NCBI GenBank assembly: GCA_004557385.1
Contig: SFEA01000008.1
Location: forward strand, 1-64,000
Source of the DNA: Bacteroidales bacterium
GTDB taxonomy: Bacteria; Bacteroidota; Bacteroidia; Bacteroidales; Muribaculaceae
Reading direction: 5' to 3'
Length of the DNA stretch: 64,000 nucleotides
Of this stretch, positions 35,056 to 43,679 are shown piece by piece. Below the pieces are notes generated by a model. The model did no database searches, was not told where the DNA came from, and saw nothing but the letters and a program-made list of their open reading frames with translations. Made by a program: the position numbers and the translations under genes. Numbering within the stretch: position 1 is the first letter of the stretch; the number at the start of each line of letters is the position of its first letter.

Positions 35056-37992
35056 TTACTTCACAAATACCTTCTCGCCATTGATAATCAACAGACCACG
35101 AGCATCTTTGCTCATGCGGCGTCCTTGCATATCGTATATTACAGGGTCGCTGCCGTCTTGATTGTTTTGGTCGATGGTGATGGTATCGATAGCGGTAGTA
35201 GATGTGCCCAATACTACCGGAGCCTTAATAGAACCTTCCATCATGCTGAATGGCATCTCAACGAGCGATGTCTCATATTCGCCAGTCTGGTTGTCGAACA
35301 AGCGGAACGAAACCTGCTCGCCTTTCTGTCCGTGCACGGTGATGAAGAAACGGCCGTTGTCAAGCTTGCTTTCACCACGACATTCGTCGCCTACGAATGG
35401 AACCACTGTGTAGCGTTCCGAATCAACGCCCTCAGGCAGACTTGCGATAATCGACATGTTATCGGCAAAGCGACGTGGATTATAGGTGAGCACAGTTCTA
35501 TCGACTCTTGTATTTGCCATCAGCGTGCGTGCCGTTGTTGTGCCAGCTTCACCGGAAGCTACATACTCCGACATCATTCTATCAGGCTGTATTACAAACG
35601 AAATGTTTTCAGTGCCAGGATTATAAATCAGATAACCCTCGCCGGCATTAATCGATTCTAACGAACCGCTCCATTGACCATTTGCGTATGCCATGAAACC
35701 AGTGAGTGCAACTACGCTACTGTTTTCGGGAAGTTCTGCTTTACTGAAGATTTCATCAAACGAATGGTTCTTTGCACATGGGTTGTTCACCCAGTTCCAT
35801 CCTGGCTGCAAGGTAACGGTGGTTGCGTCATTGGTGTACAACGAAGCATTGTCAGCTGTATAATCGAATGTTACACCCGTTTTCACATTCACTTTGTAAG
35901 CCGAAGTGCCATCCAAAGTGTTGAGGTCGCCGAAGAAGCCATATAAGGGGTCGTTGTAAGTAAGGGCTGTTTGCGAACGGGCTTCCAATATATTACCGGC
36001 ATTATCAGCGCCGAGTGAAATCGCACCTGCATAGGTTGAAATCCACGACCAGCCTTCTGCAAGAGTCAGGTGTTGCGAAACAGTAACAGTTGCTTCGTCG
36101 TTGAAATCGCCATAGGTGACAGTCAAAGCGCCCGAACCTGGATAATCAGGAGTAACCTTCCATGTGTTAGTGCCCTCAACTCGCTCAAGGCTTAAGATTG
36201 GGGTCTGGTCGGAAAGCGAAGGAATGCCAAACGAAATCTCGGCATCTTCGAGAAGAATACCAGCCGGGTCGGTTGTTACAGTGAGTATTTGGTCCTTGTC
36301 CTCGCAACCGATTGTGAAGCCTTCGATGCTAATGCCTGAAAGGCCTTGCACGATTGTTACATCAATCATAAGGTTGCCGGTTTGTTCCAGCTCGGCTACG
36401 AAGGTGCCTTCATCGTTGAATCCGCAAGCGGTAACCGTCTTTGAACCTGAGAGTGTAGTGGTGCCATAACCGGCAGCAATAAATCCGGCAGTTGTAACAG
36501 CTGGCTTAACCACTGTAGTAACCGACGATTCCCATGTGAACTCGCTCCAGTCCCATTGTTGTTTTGAATAAGTAGCTACGTGCGACTTAAGGTCGTTAGT
36601 AATATCCAAAACATTCAACTGTTCTTTAGGAACACTGATTGACAAAGGCTCAAGCACGCCTTCCTTTTCCCCGGGAACGCCCTTAATTACATTCACAGGA
36701 ATTGACAACGGTAATTCAATATCAGGGTGCTTAACAGTAATTGTACCTGAACCTATATTGACTGCGGTTGTTACCTTGCCAAGACCTGTATAATCAAGCG
36801 TGCTAAAAATTTCGCTGCCATCGTTAGTAGTACCGCTAAAGGTATATGTAACAGTTGATTTGCCGTGGGTTGCATCGGCTGGGTCAATGTTATAGAGATG
36901 CTCAAGGTATTCATTCATTTGAGAACCCTGAACCACGGTAATACCGTTAGGATATATAGCAACCAAACGGTTAGCAAGTTGGATTACGGTCAAAGTAATA
37001 TCAACGCCAGTGAGATTGCCATCTTCGTTATTGGCGGTTAACACGTATTCACCTACTTTAGTGGGTGTTACTTGTGTGCTACCTTCAACAATTTCTATTC
37101 CGGTTGCATCGCCAGTCTTCAGAGTCCAAATCACCTGACCGGTATATTCGGCTTCGGCATATTTACCTGCCACATTGATAAGAGCAGCAAGTTTCGAAGT
37201 GGTTTCGCTATCGTTCACAGGCACTGTCAAAGTGTTGGCGCTGCCATCTTTAAGCGTAATAGAAGCAATAGGGTTGTTAATTGCAACCGGTATCTCTGCC
37301 AAAACCGAACTTATAGCGGTGTTCGATTTGAACGAAACAGAAATGTTCTGGTTGAACTCGGCGGGTTGATTGGGTTTCAATGCTGTCAGCACACCTTTCT
37401 CCACCTTCATGTAAACCCCATAGTTGCCTACACTAACATTATAGTTGTCAGGGACATTAGCGCCTTCCGGCTCGAATACGAGTACATCCGAAAGAGTGAC
37501 AGTGTCGTACACATCCATCGTGATTATACCATCGCCTGTGGCTTTCACATTTGTTGGAGCAGTAAAGAGCAACTTGTGGCTGCCCGAAGGATATCCTACA
37601 GTCTGGTCGCCACCGGTGAGTGTAATGGCGCTGCTTCCGCTAACTTCGCTGAGCGTGTACTCAGTATCGCCGTCAATTCTGAGAGCAAAGCTGACAGCCT
37701 TGCCGGCATCAGCTGAAGTTACTGGGATACGGAAAACAAAGACACTCTCGGATACGGTGGTTTCTGTTGAGGACGAGGTTGTTCCCAAACCACGGCATAC
37801 TCCGTCGACAAATGCGCCGAGTTCAAAGCCATCGGCTAAAGGTGCAACATTATTTCCGTCCTTGTCCTGCAAGGTCACATAAAAAACCGCCTCGGTAGAG
37901 GAGCTTCCCGACGGAACCGTCCAATCTCTTGCTGAGAGGGTTTGTCCGATTACCATAAATGTAATGGCAAAAAGTAGAAGTAATCTTTTCAT
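35056..37992 (-). CDS. secreted Ig-like repeat protein with Por (type IX) secretion-style C-terminus
   Basis: A 978-aa protein with signal peptide MKRLLLLFAITFMVIGQTLS. Near residues 55-70 is FELGAFVDGVCRG, a motif of surface-protein modules in this phylum; a related VVPFVGDECRG recurs about 100 residues from the end. Between lie Ig-like repeats (ASITLKDGSANTLTVPV, VDITLTVIQLANRLVAIYPN). The last 30 residues (VIYDMQGRRMSKDARGL, then LIINGEKVFVK) match the type A C-terminal sorting signal recognised by type IX secretion, which would put it on the cell surface. It follows the DUF1573 gene by 34 bp. No enzyme domain is evident. Confidence 0.82.
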   Translation of the reverse strand: MKRLLLLFAITFMVIGQTLSARDWTVPSGSSSTEAVFYVTLQDKDGNNVAPLADGFELGAFVDGVCRGLGTTSSSTETTVSESVFVFRIPVTSADAGKAVSFALRIDGDTEYTLSEVSGSSAITLTGGDQTVGYPSGSHKLLFTAPTNVKATGDGIITMDVYDTVTLSDVLVFEPEGANVPDNYNVSVGNYGVYMKVEKGVLTALKPNQPAEFNQNISVSFKSNTAISSVLAEIPVAINNPIASITLKDGSANTLTVPVNDSETTSKLAALINVAGKYAEAEYTGQVIWTLKTGDATGIEIVEGSTQVTPTKVGEYVLTANNEDGNLTGVDITLTVIQLANRLVAIYPNGITVVQGSQMNEYLEHLYNIDPADATHGKSTVTYTFSGTTNDGSEIFSTLDYTGLGKVTTAVNIGSGTITVKHPDIELPLSIPVNVIKGVPGEKEGVLEPLSISVPKEQLNVLDITNDLKSHVATYSKQQWDWSEFTWESSVTTVVKPAVTTAGFIAAGYGTTTLSGSKTVTACGFNDEGTFVAELEQTGNLMIDVTIVQGLSGISIEGFTIGCEDKDQILTVTTDPAGILLEDAEISFGIPSLSDQTPILSLERVEGTNTWKVTPDYPGSGALTVTYGDFNDEATVTVSQHLTLAEGWSWISTYAGAISLGADNAGNILEARSQTALTYNDPLYGFFGDLNTLDGTSAYKVNVKTGVTFDYTADNASLYTNDATTVTLQPGWNWVNNPCAKNHSFDEIFSKAELPENSSVVALTGFMAYANGQWSGSLESINAGEGYLIYNPGTENISFVIQPDRMMSEYVASGEAGTTTARTLMANTRVDRTVLTYNPRRFADNMSIIASLPEGVDSERYTVVPFVGDECRGESKLDNGRFFITVHGQKGEQVSFRLFDNQTGEYETSLVEMPFSMMEGSIKAPVVLGTSTTAIDTITIDQNNQDGSDPVIYDMQGRRMSKDARGLLIINGEKVFVK

Positions 37993-38026
37993 TATTGTTC
38001 GTTATTAAAGATTATTGAGAAATTTA

Positions 38027-38518
38027 TTATAGTTTCTTGTGATTTGCTGTTTCAGATTGTAGTTGTTCAGCATCGTTTGCCTTTGGAACAACATTTCCTT
38101 TCACAAACACATGGCTGATGCGTGAGCGTGAGGTTGTAATTACCGCCACGCGCTGAACGAAAGTTCCTGAGCGGTTGCGCGGATAGAATGTCACGAGCAC
38201 CGACGTGGTGTCGCCCGGTTCGATGATTTTTGGCGTAAACTTTGCCTCGGTGCATCGGCAGCGAGGCGATGCGCTAACTATCGAGAACGGCTCATTGCCA
38301 CCGTTGCGCATCACAAACCTGTGGCTTACCATGCTGTCTGTTTCCAAAACATTTCCGAAATTGTGCTCGCGCCCTTTCAGCCACTGGATTTCCGACTGGG
38401 CTATTGCGGTACTAATTCCTGCGGATATCAACATATCAGCAAGCACCATCAGAATAGGCAGACGGTTCTTGATTAAGCAGAAAAGCTTATTGTATTTTAA
38501 GGCTATTTTAACTGACAT
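38027..38518 (-). CDS. DUF1573 domain protein, exported
   Basis: A 163-aa protein. The N-terminus has a hydrophobic segment at 18-40 (RLPILMVLADMLISAGISTA) ending in IAQS, a signal peptide or anchor. Residues 45-140 match DUF1573: FGNVLETDSMVSHRFVMRN, a SASPRCRCTEAKFTPKII cysteine patch, DTTSVLVTFYPRNRSGTF, then HVFVKGNVVPK. The family has an Ig-like (ASH-type) fold, is common in Bacteroidetes and has no settled role. It is the first gene of the exported cluster, with a promoter box directly upstream. Confidence 0.85.
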   Translation of the reverse strand: MSVKIALKYNKLFCLIKNRLPILMVLADMLISAGISTAIAQSEIQWLKGREHNFGNVLETDSMVSHRFVMRNGGNEPFSIVSASPRCRCTEAKFTPKIIEPGDTTSVLVTFYPRNRSGTFVQRVAVITTSRSRISHVFVKGNVVPKANDAEQLQSETANHKKL

Positions 38519-38540
38519 CCGTGAAATATTGTTAACATTA

Positions 38541-38548
38541 CAAAGTTA
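38541..38548 (-). promoter_or_regulatory. -7 box TAACTTTG of the exported-protein operon
   Basis: A perfect TAnnTTTG match on the minus strand, 23 nt before the DUF1573 start and inside the 230-bp divergent region shared with the regulator gene. A TTG on the same strand at 38564-38566 is nearer than the usual 19 nt, which fits activator dependence (inference). Confidence 0.6.
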
Positions 38549-38748
38549 CTATTAAGATGTGTGGGGCAACTTGAAATTAGGAACATGGGGTGGGCAAAAT
38601 AGTTGAAAATAGGAACATGCTCACTAATCTCCAGTATTTTAAACCATTTTGTTCGCATATTCAAATTATAATTTGTAACTTTAAACCACATACTAAAAAA
38701 CCGAGCAAAATAAATACCTGAACATTACAATTGTTAAATAAACCAAAC

Positions 38749-41670
38749 ATGAATATAGCCTCGTTTTATCGCAAATCCCTTCTGCTTTTATCATTCATTC
38801 TATGTTTGGGCTGTGCACTTTCGTTAGCAGCTTCAATCGAGAAAATGACAATCCCCGAACTTCTAAATGAATTTGATAAAGCCGACAACAAAGCGCAAAG
38901 ATTGTTGGCAAATCGCCTATTCGACATACTCAATGAAGAAGAATTTTTCGATGAGCCATTCTCGATGCCTTCCAATTGGCACACCGACTCCGTGCGGGCT
39001 GAAGTATGGTTGACAGCCACTATTTATTATTACGAGAAACAACAGTTCCGCGAAGCGGTGAAATATGGCAATCGTGCGCTTCCGCTAATCACAAAAGGCG
39101 ACAATACCCTCAAGATAACCGACTGCCTCAGTTATCTATCGGCATCCTATGCCCGAATATCCGACTATGTCAATGCAATTAAGCTCGGCAAGCGATTGCT
39201 TGAAATCGACCGTGCCTCGGGCGACAAAAGCGCCATTAGCAGCGATTTGAGCAACTTGGCTTTCATGTACACTCAATCCAAAAGGCCCGAAGATGCCCGA
39301 AAATACATTATCGAAGCAATCGACAACAGCACCGCCGCCGGCGATTCGCTGAGAATGGCTATACAGATGGGCATCGCTTCTGAGATATTTCAGACTATTG
39401 GCAATAACGAGAAAGCACTTGAATACGCCACCAAAGCCTACGAGATTGATTCCCGTGCAGGACGCGAGGGCAAGGCGGCAATCCGACTGTGTCAGATGGC
39501 TGCCGTGCAACTGGCTATGGGAAAGACGTCGAACGCTCGTGCCAACCTTCTCAAAGCCTTGCCTATTCTGCAAAAAACAGGCAACATTCAGTCATACAGC
39601 ATCGCTTGCAACCAGCTTGGCTCAATTGCCTTGGCTGACAACAATCAGGCTTTGGCTGCCGTATATTTAAAAAAAGCCCTCGATTTCTTTAGCCAAAGCG
39701 GCGACATGTTCAACGAATCGAAGAGTCGCATGGGGCTGTATGAAGCGCTCAAGCAATCCAATCCGCGTGAAGCATTAACCCAGCTTGAAAGAGCTGGTGT
39801 GCTCAAGGATTCGTTGTATCGCCGCGAGATTCAAAAGGCCACAAGCGAATATGCTGCGAAATATGAAAACGAGAAACTGAACGAGCAGCAACAGGCACTT
39901 CAGCGCACGCTGCAATATGAAAAGCGCCAGAACCGTACTGTAATCGTTAGCGCAGTGATAATTCTTTTGCTTGCCGCGTGTGCCATTGCCATGCTCGTTC
40001 GCCTCAACAAAGTGCGCCGTCAGCGCAACGAAATACTGCGCCGCGAAGAAAATAATCGCACAGCGTTTTTCACCAATATTACGCACGAATTCCGCACTCC
40101 ACTCACCGTGATTCGCGGAGCCACAAGCCATGCGCTAAAACACATCGAGGACACCGATGTAATAACCGACGACCTGCACACTATTGCACGGCACGAAAAC
40201 CGATTGCTGAATCTGATAAACCAGCTGCTTGACATTGCAAAATTGTCGAACGGAGGAACGCAGAAATTGCCATGGCGCCATGGCGATGTAACCGGCTACA
40301 TCACTATGCTGTGCGAAAGCTGTCGTCTGTATGGCGCCGACCGAAATATCACGGTCGACTACTCGTCACAACCTAATTCCATTCAGATGGATTTTGTGCC
40401 CGAATACATTGAACGGATTGTGCAAAACTTGCTGTCGAATGCCCTGAAGTTCTCTCACCCTGATGGCGTTGTGAGCATACACACATCGGTGAACAGCAAC
40501 AATTTGAGGCTCACCGTGCACGACAACGGCGTGGGCATCCCTGCCGGTGAAATCGAACATATCTTCAAGCCATACCACCAGATTGCCGGCGGAAACACCC
40601 AAAATGGCTCAGGACTTGGACTTCCGTTAGCTGCGCTTTCAGCAAAAGCCATGAACGGAACCATCACTGTGGAATCGGAGCCAAATGCCGGCACTACATT
40701 CACCGTAATTCTTCCTATCCATTCCGCCGAATCAGTGAAGGAAGCCTTCGACATTAAATCATATCATCCCACTCTGCCCGATTACGGCAATTATAGCTCG
40801 CCTGTCAACGCTGCCAACGCCGACGACGACAGCGAATCATACGTCACACGCGTGCTGATTGTTGAGGACACTCCCGATGTGGCAAAATACATTGCCGGTC
40901 AAATGAATCCTGCATTCAGCTATTACTTTGCATCTAATGGCGTAGAAGGTTTTGCAAAAGCTGAGGAATTGGTTCCCGACATCATCATAGCCGACATCAT
41001 GATGCCTGAGATGGACGGCTTTGAAATGACTAAGAAGATTCGCTCGTCGCAGTTGCTCGACCATATTCCCGTGATTATGGTTACGGCACGCGCCACTCAC
41101 GACGACCGCATAAAAGGACTTGAAGCTGGTGCCGATGCTTATTTGGAGAAACCGTTCCACGCCGATGAGCTCAACATCCGCGCCGAAAAACTCATGGAAC
41201 AACGCCGCCTGCTCCAGCAGAAATTTGCTGCCACCTTGGAGAACCTTCCTGCTAACGACAGCATTGAAACTGCTGAAACAGAGGGCGAACCCGTAATTAT
41301 TGAAGACTCTCTCACCGAGCGCGAGAAGCTCGACAAAGCTTTCGTTGACAAGTTTGTCGCCACCGTTCATAATGCAATGACTCTTGGCAAACTCGACTAC
41401 GACGCAATAGCTGCCGAAATGTGCATCGGACGTGCGCAGCTCAACCGTAAACTCAAGGCTATCACCGGAATAACCACTAAAGAGTATATATTGAAGTTGC
41501 GTCTGCTAAAAGCGAAAAACCTTCTGATAACAACCGACCTCACTGTTGCCGAGATTACCTTTCAATGCGGCATGGAGGACCCGGGATATTTCAGCACCGT
41601 ATTCCGTAAAACAGTGGGTGTGACGCCAATGGCATATCGCTCCGATTCCCGTAAAACCAATAATAACTGA
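38749..41670 (+). CDS. hybrid histidine kinase/response regulator with TPR sensor and AraC output
   Basis: A 973-aa one-protein two-component system. A signal peptide (FYRKSLLLLSFILCLGCALS) is followed by a periplasmic TPR array at about 30-370 (NALKFS-type kinase boxes come later). A TM segment lies near 402-424 (TVIVSAVIILLLAACAIAML). Next are HisKA with H446 in THEFRTPL, HATPase with NLLSNALKFS, DNGVGIP and GSGLGLPLA, and a receiver domain with D749 in IIIADIMMPEMDGF. An AraC-type DNA-binding domain closes the chain (LKAKNLLITTDLTVAEITFQ). I chose the ATG at 38749 because it starts the signal peptide. It is divergent from the 20-kb exported cluster, its likely target. Confidence 0.92.
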   Translation: MNIASFYRKSLLLLSFILCLGCALSLAASIEKMTIPELLNEFDKADNKAQRLLANRLFDILNEEEFFDEPFSMPSNWHTDSVRAEVWLTATIYYYEKQQFREAVKYGNRALPLITKGDNTLKITDCLSYLSASYARISDYVNAIKLGKRLLEIDRASGDKSAISSDLSNLAFMYTQSKRPEDARKYIIEAIDNSTAAGDSLRMAIQMGIASEIFQTIGNNEKALEYATKAYEIDSRAGREGKAAIRLCQMAAVQLAMGKTSNARANLLKALPILQKTGNIQSYSIACNQLGSIALADNNQALAAVYLKKALDFFSQSGDMFNESKSRMGLYEALKQSNPREALTQLERAGVLKDSLYRREIQKATSEYAAKYENEKLNEQQQALQRTLQYEKRQNRTVIVSAVIILLLAACAIAMLVRLNKVRRQRNEILRREENNRTAFFTNITHEFRTPLTVIRGATSHALKHIEDTDVITDDLHTIARHENRLLNLINQLLDIAKLSNGGTQKLPWRHGDVTGYITMLCESCRLYGADRNITVDYSSQPNSIQMDFVPEYIERIVQNLLSNALKFSHPDGVVSIHTSVNSNNLRLTVHDNGVGIPAGEIEHIFKPYHQIAGGNTQNGSGLGLPLAALSAKAMNGTITVESEPNAGTTFTVILPIHSAESVKEAFDIKSYHPTLPDYGNYSSPVNAANADDDSESYVTRVLIVEDTPDVAKYIAGQMNPAFSYYFASNGVEGFAKAEELVPDIIIADIMMPEMDGFEMTKKIRSSQLLDHIPVIMVTARATHDDRIKGLEAGADAYLEKPFHADELNIRAEKLMEQRRLLQQKFAATLENLPANDSIETAETEGEPVIIEDSLTEREKLDKAFVDKFVATVHNAMTLGKLDYDAIAAEMCIGRAQLNRKLKAITGITTKEYILKLRLLKAKNLLITTDLTVAEITFQCGMEDPGYFSTVFRKTVGVTPMAYRSDSRKTNNN

Positions 41671-41678
41671 AAACCATT

Positions 41679-42170
41679 ATGCGAAATCTAAAATCCATTC
41701 TATGCCTGCTCGCAATCGTCGGCTTATCGTGCATTTCACATGCTCAGGATATGAACATTCAGGCGCCTGCTTGGGTTAACCCTAATACACCCACTTCCAG
41801 CATCAGCGATGGCGGATGCGACGTATACACCATCTCAACGCAAAACCCTGTATTTCAGTGGACTCCGCCTGTAGTAAGCGCTGCCCCTGCTGCCACTTTC
41901 ATTTATGATTTGCGCATAGTGGAACTCATTGACGGGCAAGCTATTGACTATCTTATGGCGAAAGCGCCTGTTTTCTTCAAAAAGAATGGGCTGATTGTTC
42001 CGCAGATTATTATTCCGGCAAATGTTATAAAGAATTTTTGCCCCAGCCATCTTTATGCTGTTCAAGTCACAGCAAAACAAAGAACCACTGCCGCCCCGTT
42101 TGGCACAAAACCTGTGGCTATTCCTCCCATACCGGGTGCAATAATGGTATTTCAAGTGCAGACTCCCTAA
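41679..42170 (+). CDS. small secreted protein homologous to a domain of the giant protein
   Basis: A 163-aa protein with signal peptide MRNLKSILCLLAIVGLSCIS, then HAQ. The mature part aligns along most of its length with residues about 182-290 of the giant at 24155-33040: APAWVNP/APMWVNP, YTISTQNPVFQWTPPVV/YTVSAQSPMFQWMAPVV, YDLRIVE/YDFKVIE, IDYLMAKAPVFF/PNYLMEYGPTFY, FCPSHLYAVQVT/FCEGTTYAAQVT. It follows the regulator by 8 bp and must share its transcript. I infer a soluble periplasmic or surface partner, or a ligand for the TPR sensor. The biochemical function is unknown. Confidence 0.75.
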   Translation: MRNLKSILCLLAIVGLSCISHAQDMNIQAPAWVNPNTPTSSISDGGCDVYTISTQNPVFQWTPPVVSAAPAATFIYDLRIVELIDGQAIDYLMAKAPVFFKKNGLIVPQIIIPANVIKNFCPSHLYAVQVTAKQRTTAAPFGTKPVAIPPIPGAIMVFQVQTP

Positions 42171-42413
42171 TCACTCAATCTGCACGCGCCCGGTGCATGC
42201 AATACGCCACTGCATGCCAATCATCCTTTCTGCGGAATCCGCACTTTTTTGCCAGAGATGCCCTCTCCCACCGATATCAACCGCGGCTCATTTGCCTGCA
42301 CAGCTGCGGTGGGGAGGCTTGCACGCTCTGCCTAAGGTGCGGATGCTATCTAATTGCCCTATTTCCAACATATTCAACACTCAAATTTTTACACCCATAT
42401 TTCCCTCAAAAAT
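42171..42413. other. gene-free stretch before the LPP20-like gene
   Basis: Apart from a short inverted repeat (GTGCATGCA near 42193 with TGCATGC near 42212) I see nothing. No convincing terminator for the preceding gene is visible. Confidence 0.4.
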
Positions 42414-42444
42414 TTTGAAATATTTGTAAAATTATGTTACTTTG
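42414..42444 (+). promoter_or_regulatory. promoter of the LPP20-like gene
   Basis: TTTG (42414-42417), 19 nt, TTACTTTG (42437-42444); one mismatch to the -7 consensus. The same TTTG-N19-TTACTTTG form precedes the glycosidase gene at 63582. Confidence 0.6.
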
Positions 42445-42523
42445 CAAGCGTAATCCCACATATGACTATTCTAAATTAATTATTTATATCACAAATCTAT
42501 TTTTTTCTTAAAAATCCTCGGAT

Positions 42524-43162
42524 ATGAAAAAGTTTTTAGTTTTCTTTTTGGCAATTTTGTTTGCCATGCCGGTAATGGTACAAGCTCAAAACAAGGAACT
42601 TGAAAAGCAACTCAAAAAGGAGTACAAGCAAAAGCTCAAACAGCTCAAGAAAGAAGGATGGCAAATCTACGGCACATCGCGTAGCCTTGAAGTGTCGCTG
42701 CTTCTCCACTATCAGAAGCTCAACAACGATGGTGCACACGAGCTCCTCGGCACTGCTTCAAACTGCGTGTCGATGAACGTATGCCGCCAGATGGCTTTGC
42801 AGAACGCGTGTGTCTACTACGCATCGCTGGCAGGCTCGAAGCTGAAGGGCCGCATCGTGTCGGACCTCGCTGCCAATGCTTCAGGCGACCTCTCTGCCGA
42901 GTTCGACAAGTTCTATGCTGCCTATGAGCGCCTTGTTGAGAAAGAAATCAAGGGCGAAATTCAGGCAAGCTTCTCGCTGCTGAAGAAGAACGCCAACGGC
43001 TCTAACGAACTGCAAACATTCTTCGTGATTAACGAAGATGCAGCCACCAAGGCTCGCATCCGCGCTTGGGAAAACGCCGCACGCGAATCGGAAGTGGCTC
43101 AGAAGTATGCCAAGGAAGTGTCTGACTTCATCAAAGAAGGCTTCGACACCGCCGGCGAATAA
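42524..43162 (+). CDS. secreted LPP20-like protein
   Basis: A 212-aa exported protein with signal peptide MKKFLVFFLAILFAMPVMVQ, AQ cleavage. A Lys-rich coiled segment (KELEKQLKKEYKQKLKQLKK) follows. The rest resembles LPP20-type proteins (CRQMALQNACVYYASLAGSK, LKGRIVSD, AYERLVEKEIKGEIQASFSL). The homology is distant and the function unknown. It has its own promoter and is separated by about 500 bp of repeats from the PEGA cluster, but a second LPP20-like gene lies within that cluster. Confidence 0.6.
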   Translation: MKKFLVFFLAILFAMPVMVQAQNKELEKQLKKEYKQKLKQLKKEGWQIYGTSRSLEVSLLLHYQKLNNDGAHELLGTASNCVSMNVCRQMALQNACVYYASLAGSKLKGRIVSDLAANASGDLSAEFDKFYAAYERLVEKEIKGEIQASFSLLKKNANGSNELQTFFVINEDAATKARIRAWENAARESEVAQKYAKEVSDFIKEGFDTAGE

Positions 43163-43189
43163 TTTCACAGTCAAAGCAATCGAAGCGGA

Positions 43190-43545
43190 GGGGCTGTGTC
43201 GTAATATTAAAAATAATTTGAGCATTTGGTTATAGGCGCCTGAGGCGCGACCCCGGAGGCTTTAGCCGACGGGACTTAGCCGAGGGTGAGCGAAGCGTAA
43301 CCCACGGAAAGCGGTGCCCCTGAAAAATGCGTCTAAAAGACGCGAATTACCACTAAACCAGCTTATTGTCAACACATTAACCATTAATTCGCGTCCTATT
43401 CGGACGCCACAGATTTGGATGTCGTTGACCCGGGGTTGCGCTTCGCTTACCCCGGGCTAAGTGCCTCGCCAAGGCTCGGCTTCTCGCCTTTCAGGCGACA
43501 AAGCGTATGATATTTTTTAAGATTATATAATTACGACATAGTTCC
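43190..43545. repeat. 356-bp element bounded by imperfect inverted repeats
   Basis: GGGGCTGTGTCGTAAT (43190-43205) and the complement of 43530-43545 match at 13 of 16 positions. Inside there is no gene, but there is an 8-bp GC hairpin around GTTGCGCTTCGCTT (43429-43456) and a GAGGGTGAGCGAAGCGTAAC tract. It fills the spacer between the two LPP20/PEGA transcription units and shares end motifs with 8581-8670. Confidence 0.5.
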
Positions 43546-43679
43546 ACTGCTTTGGTTTTTTAATCGCGTGCGCGCGTATATATGCACGCATATACACGTA
43601 GGCGACGCGGCTATCCGCATGCTTTAATAGAGGATTTTTAGAGTTTGTTGCGATATAATGAAAAATGCTTAAACTGGTT

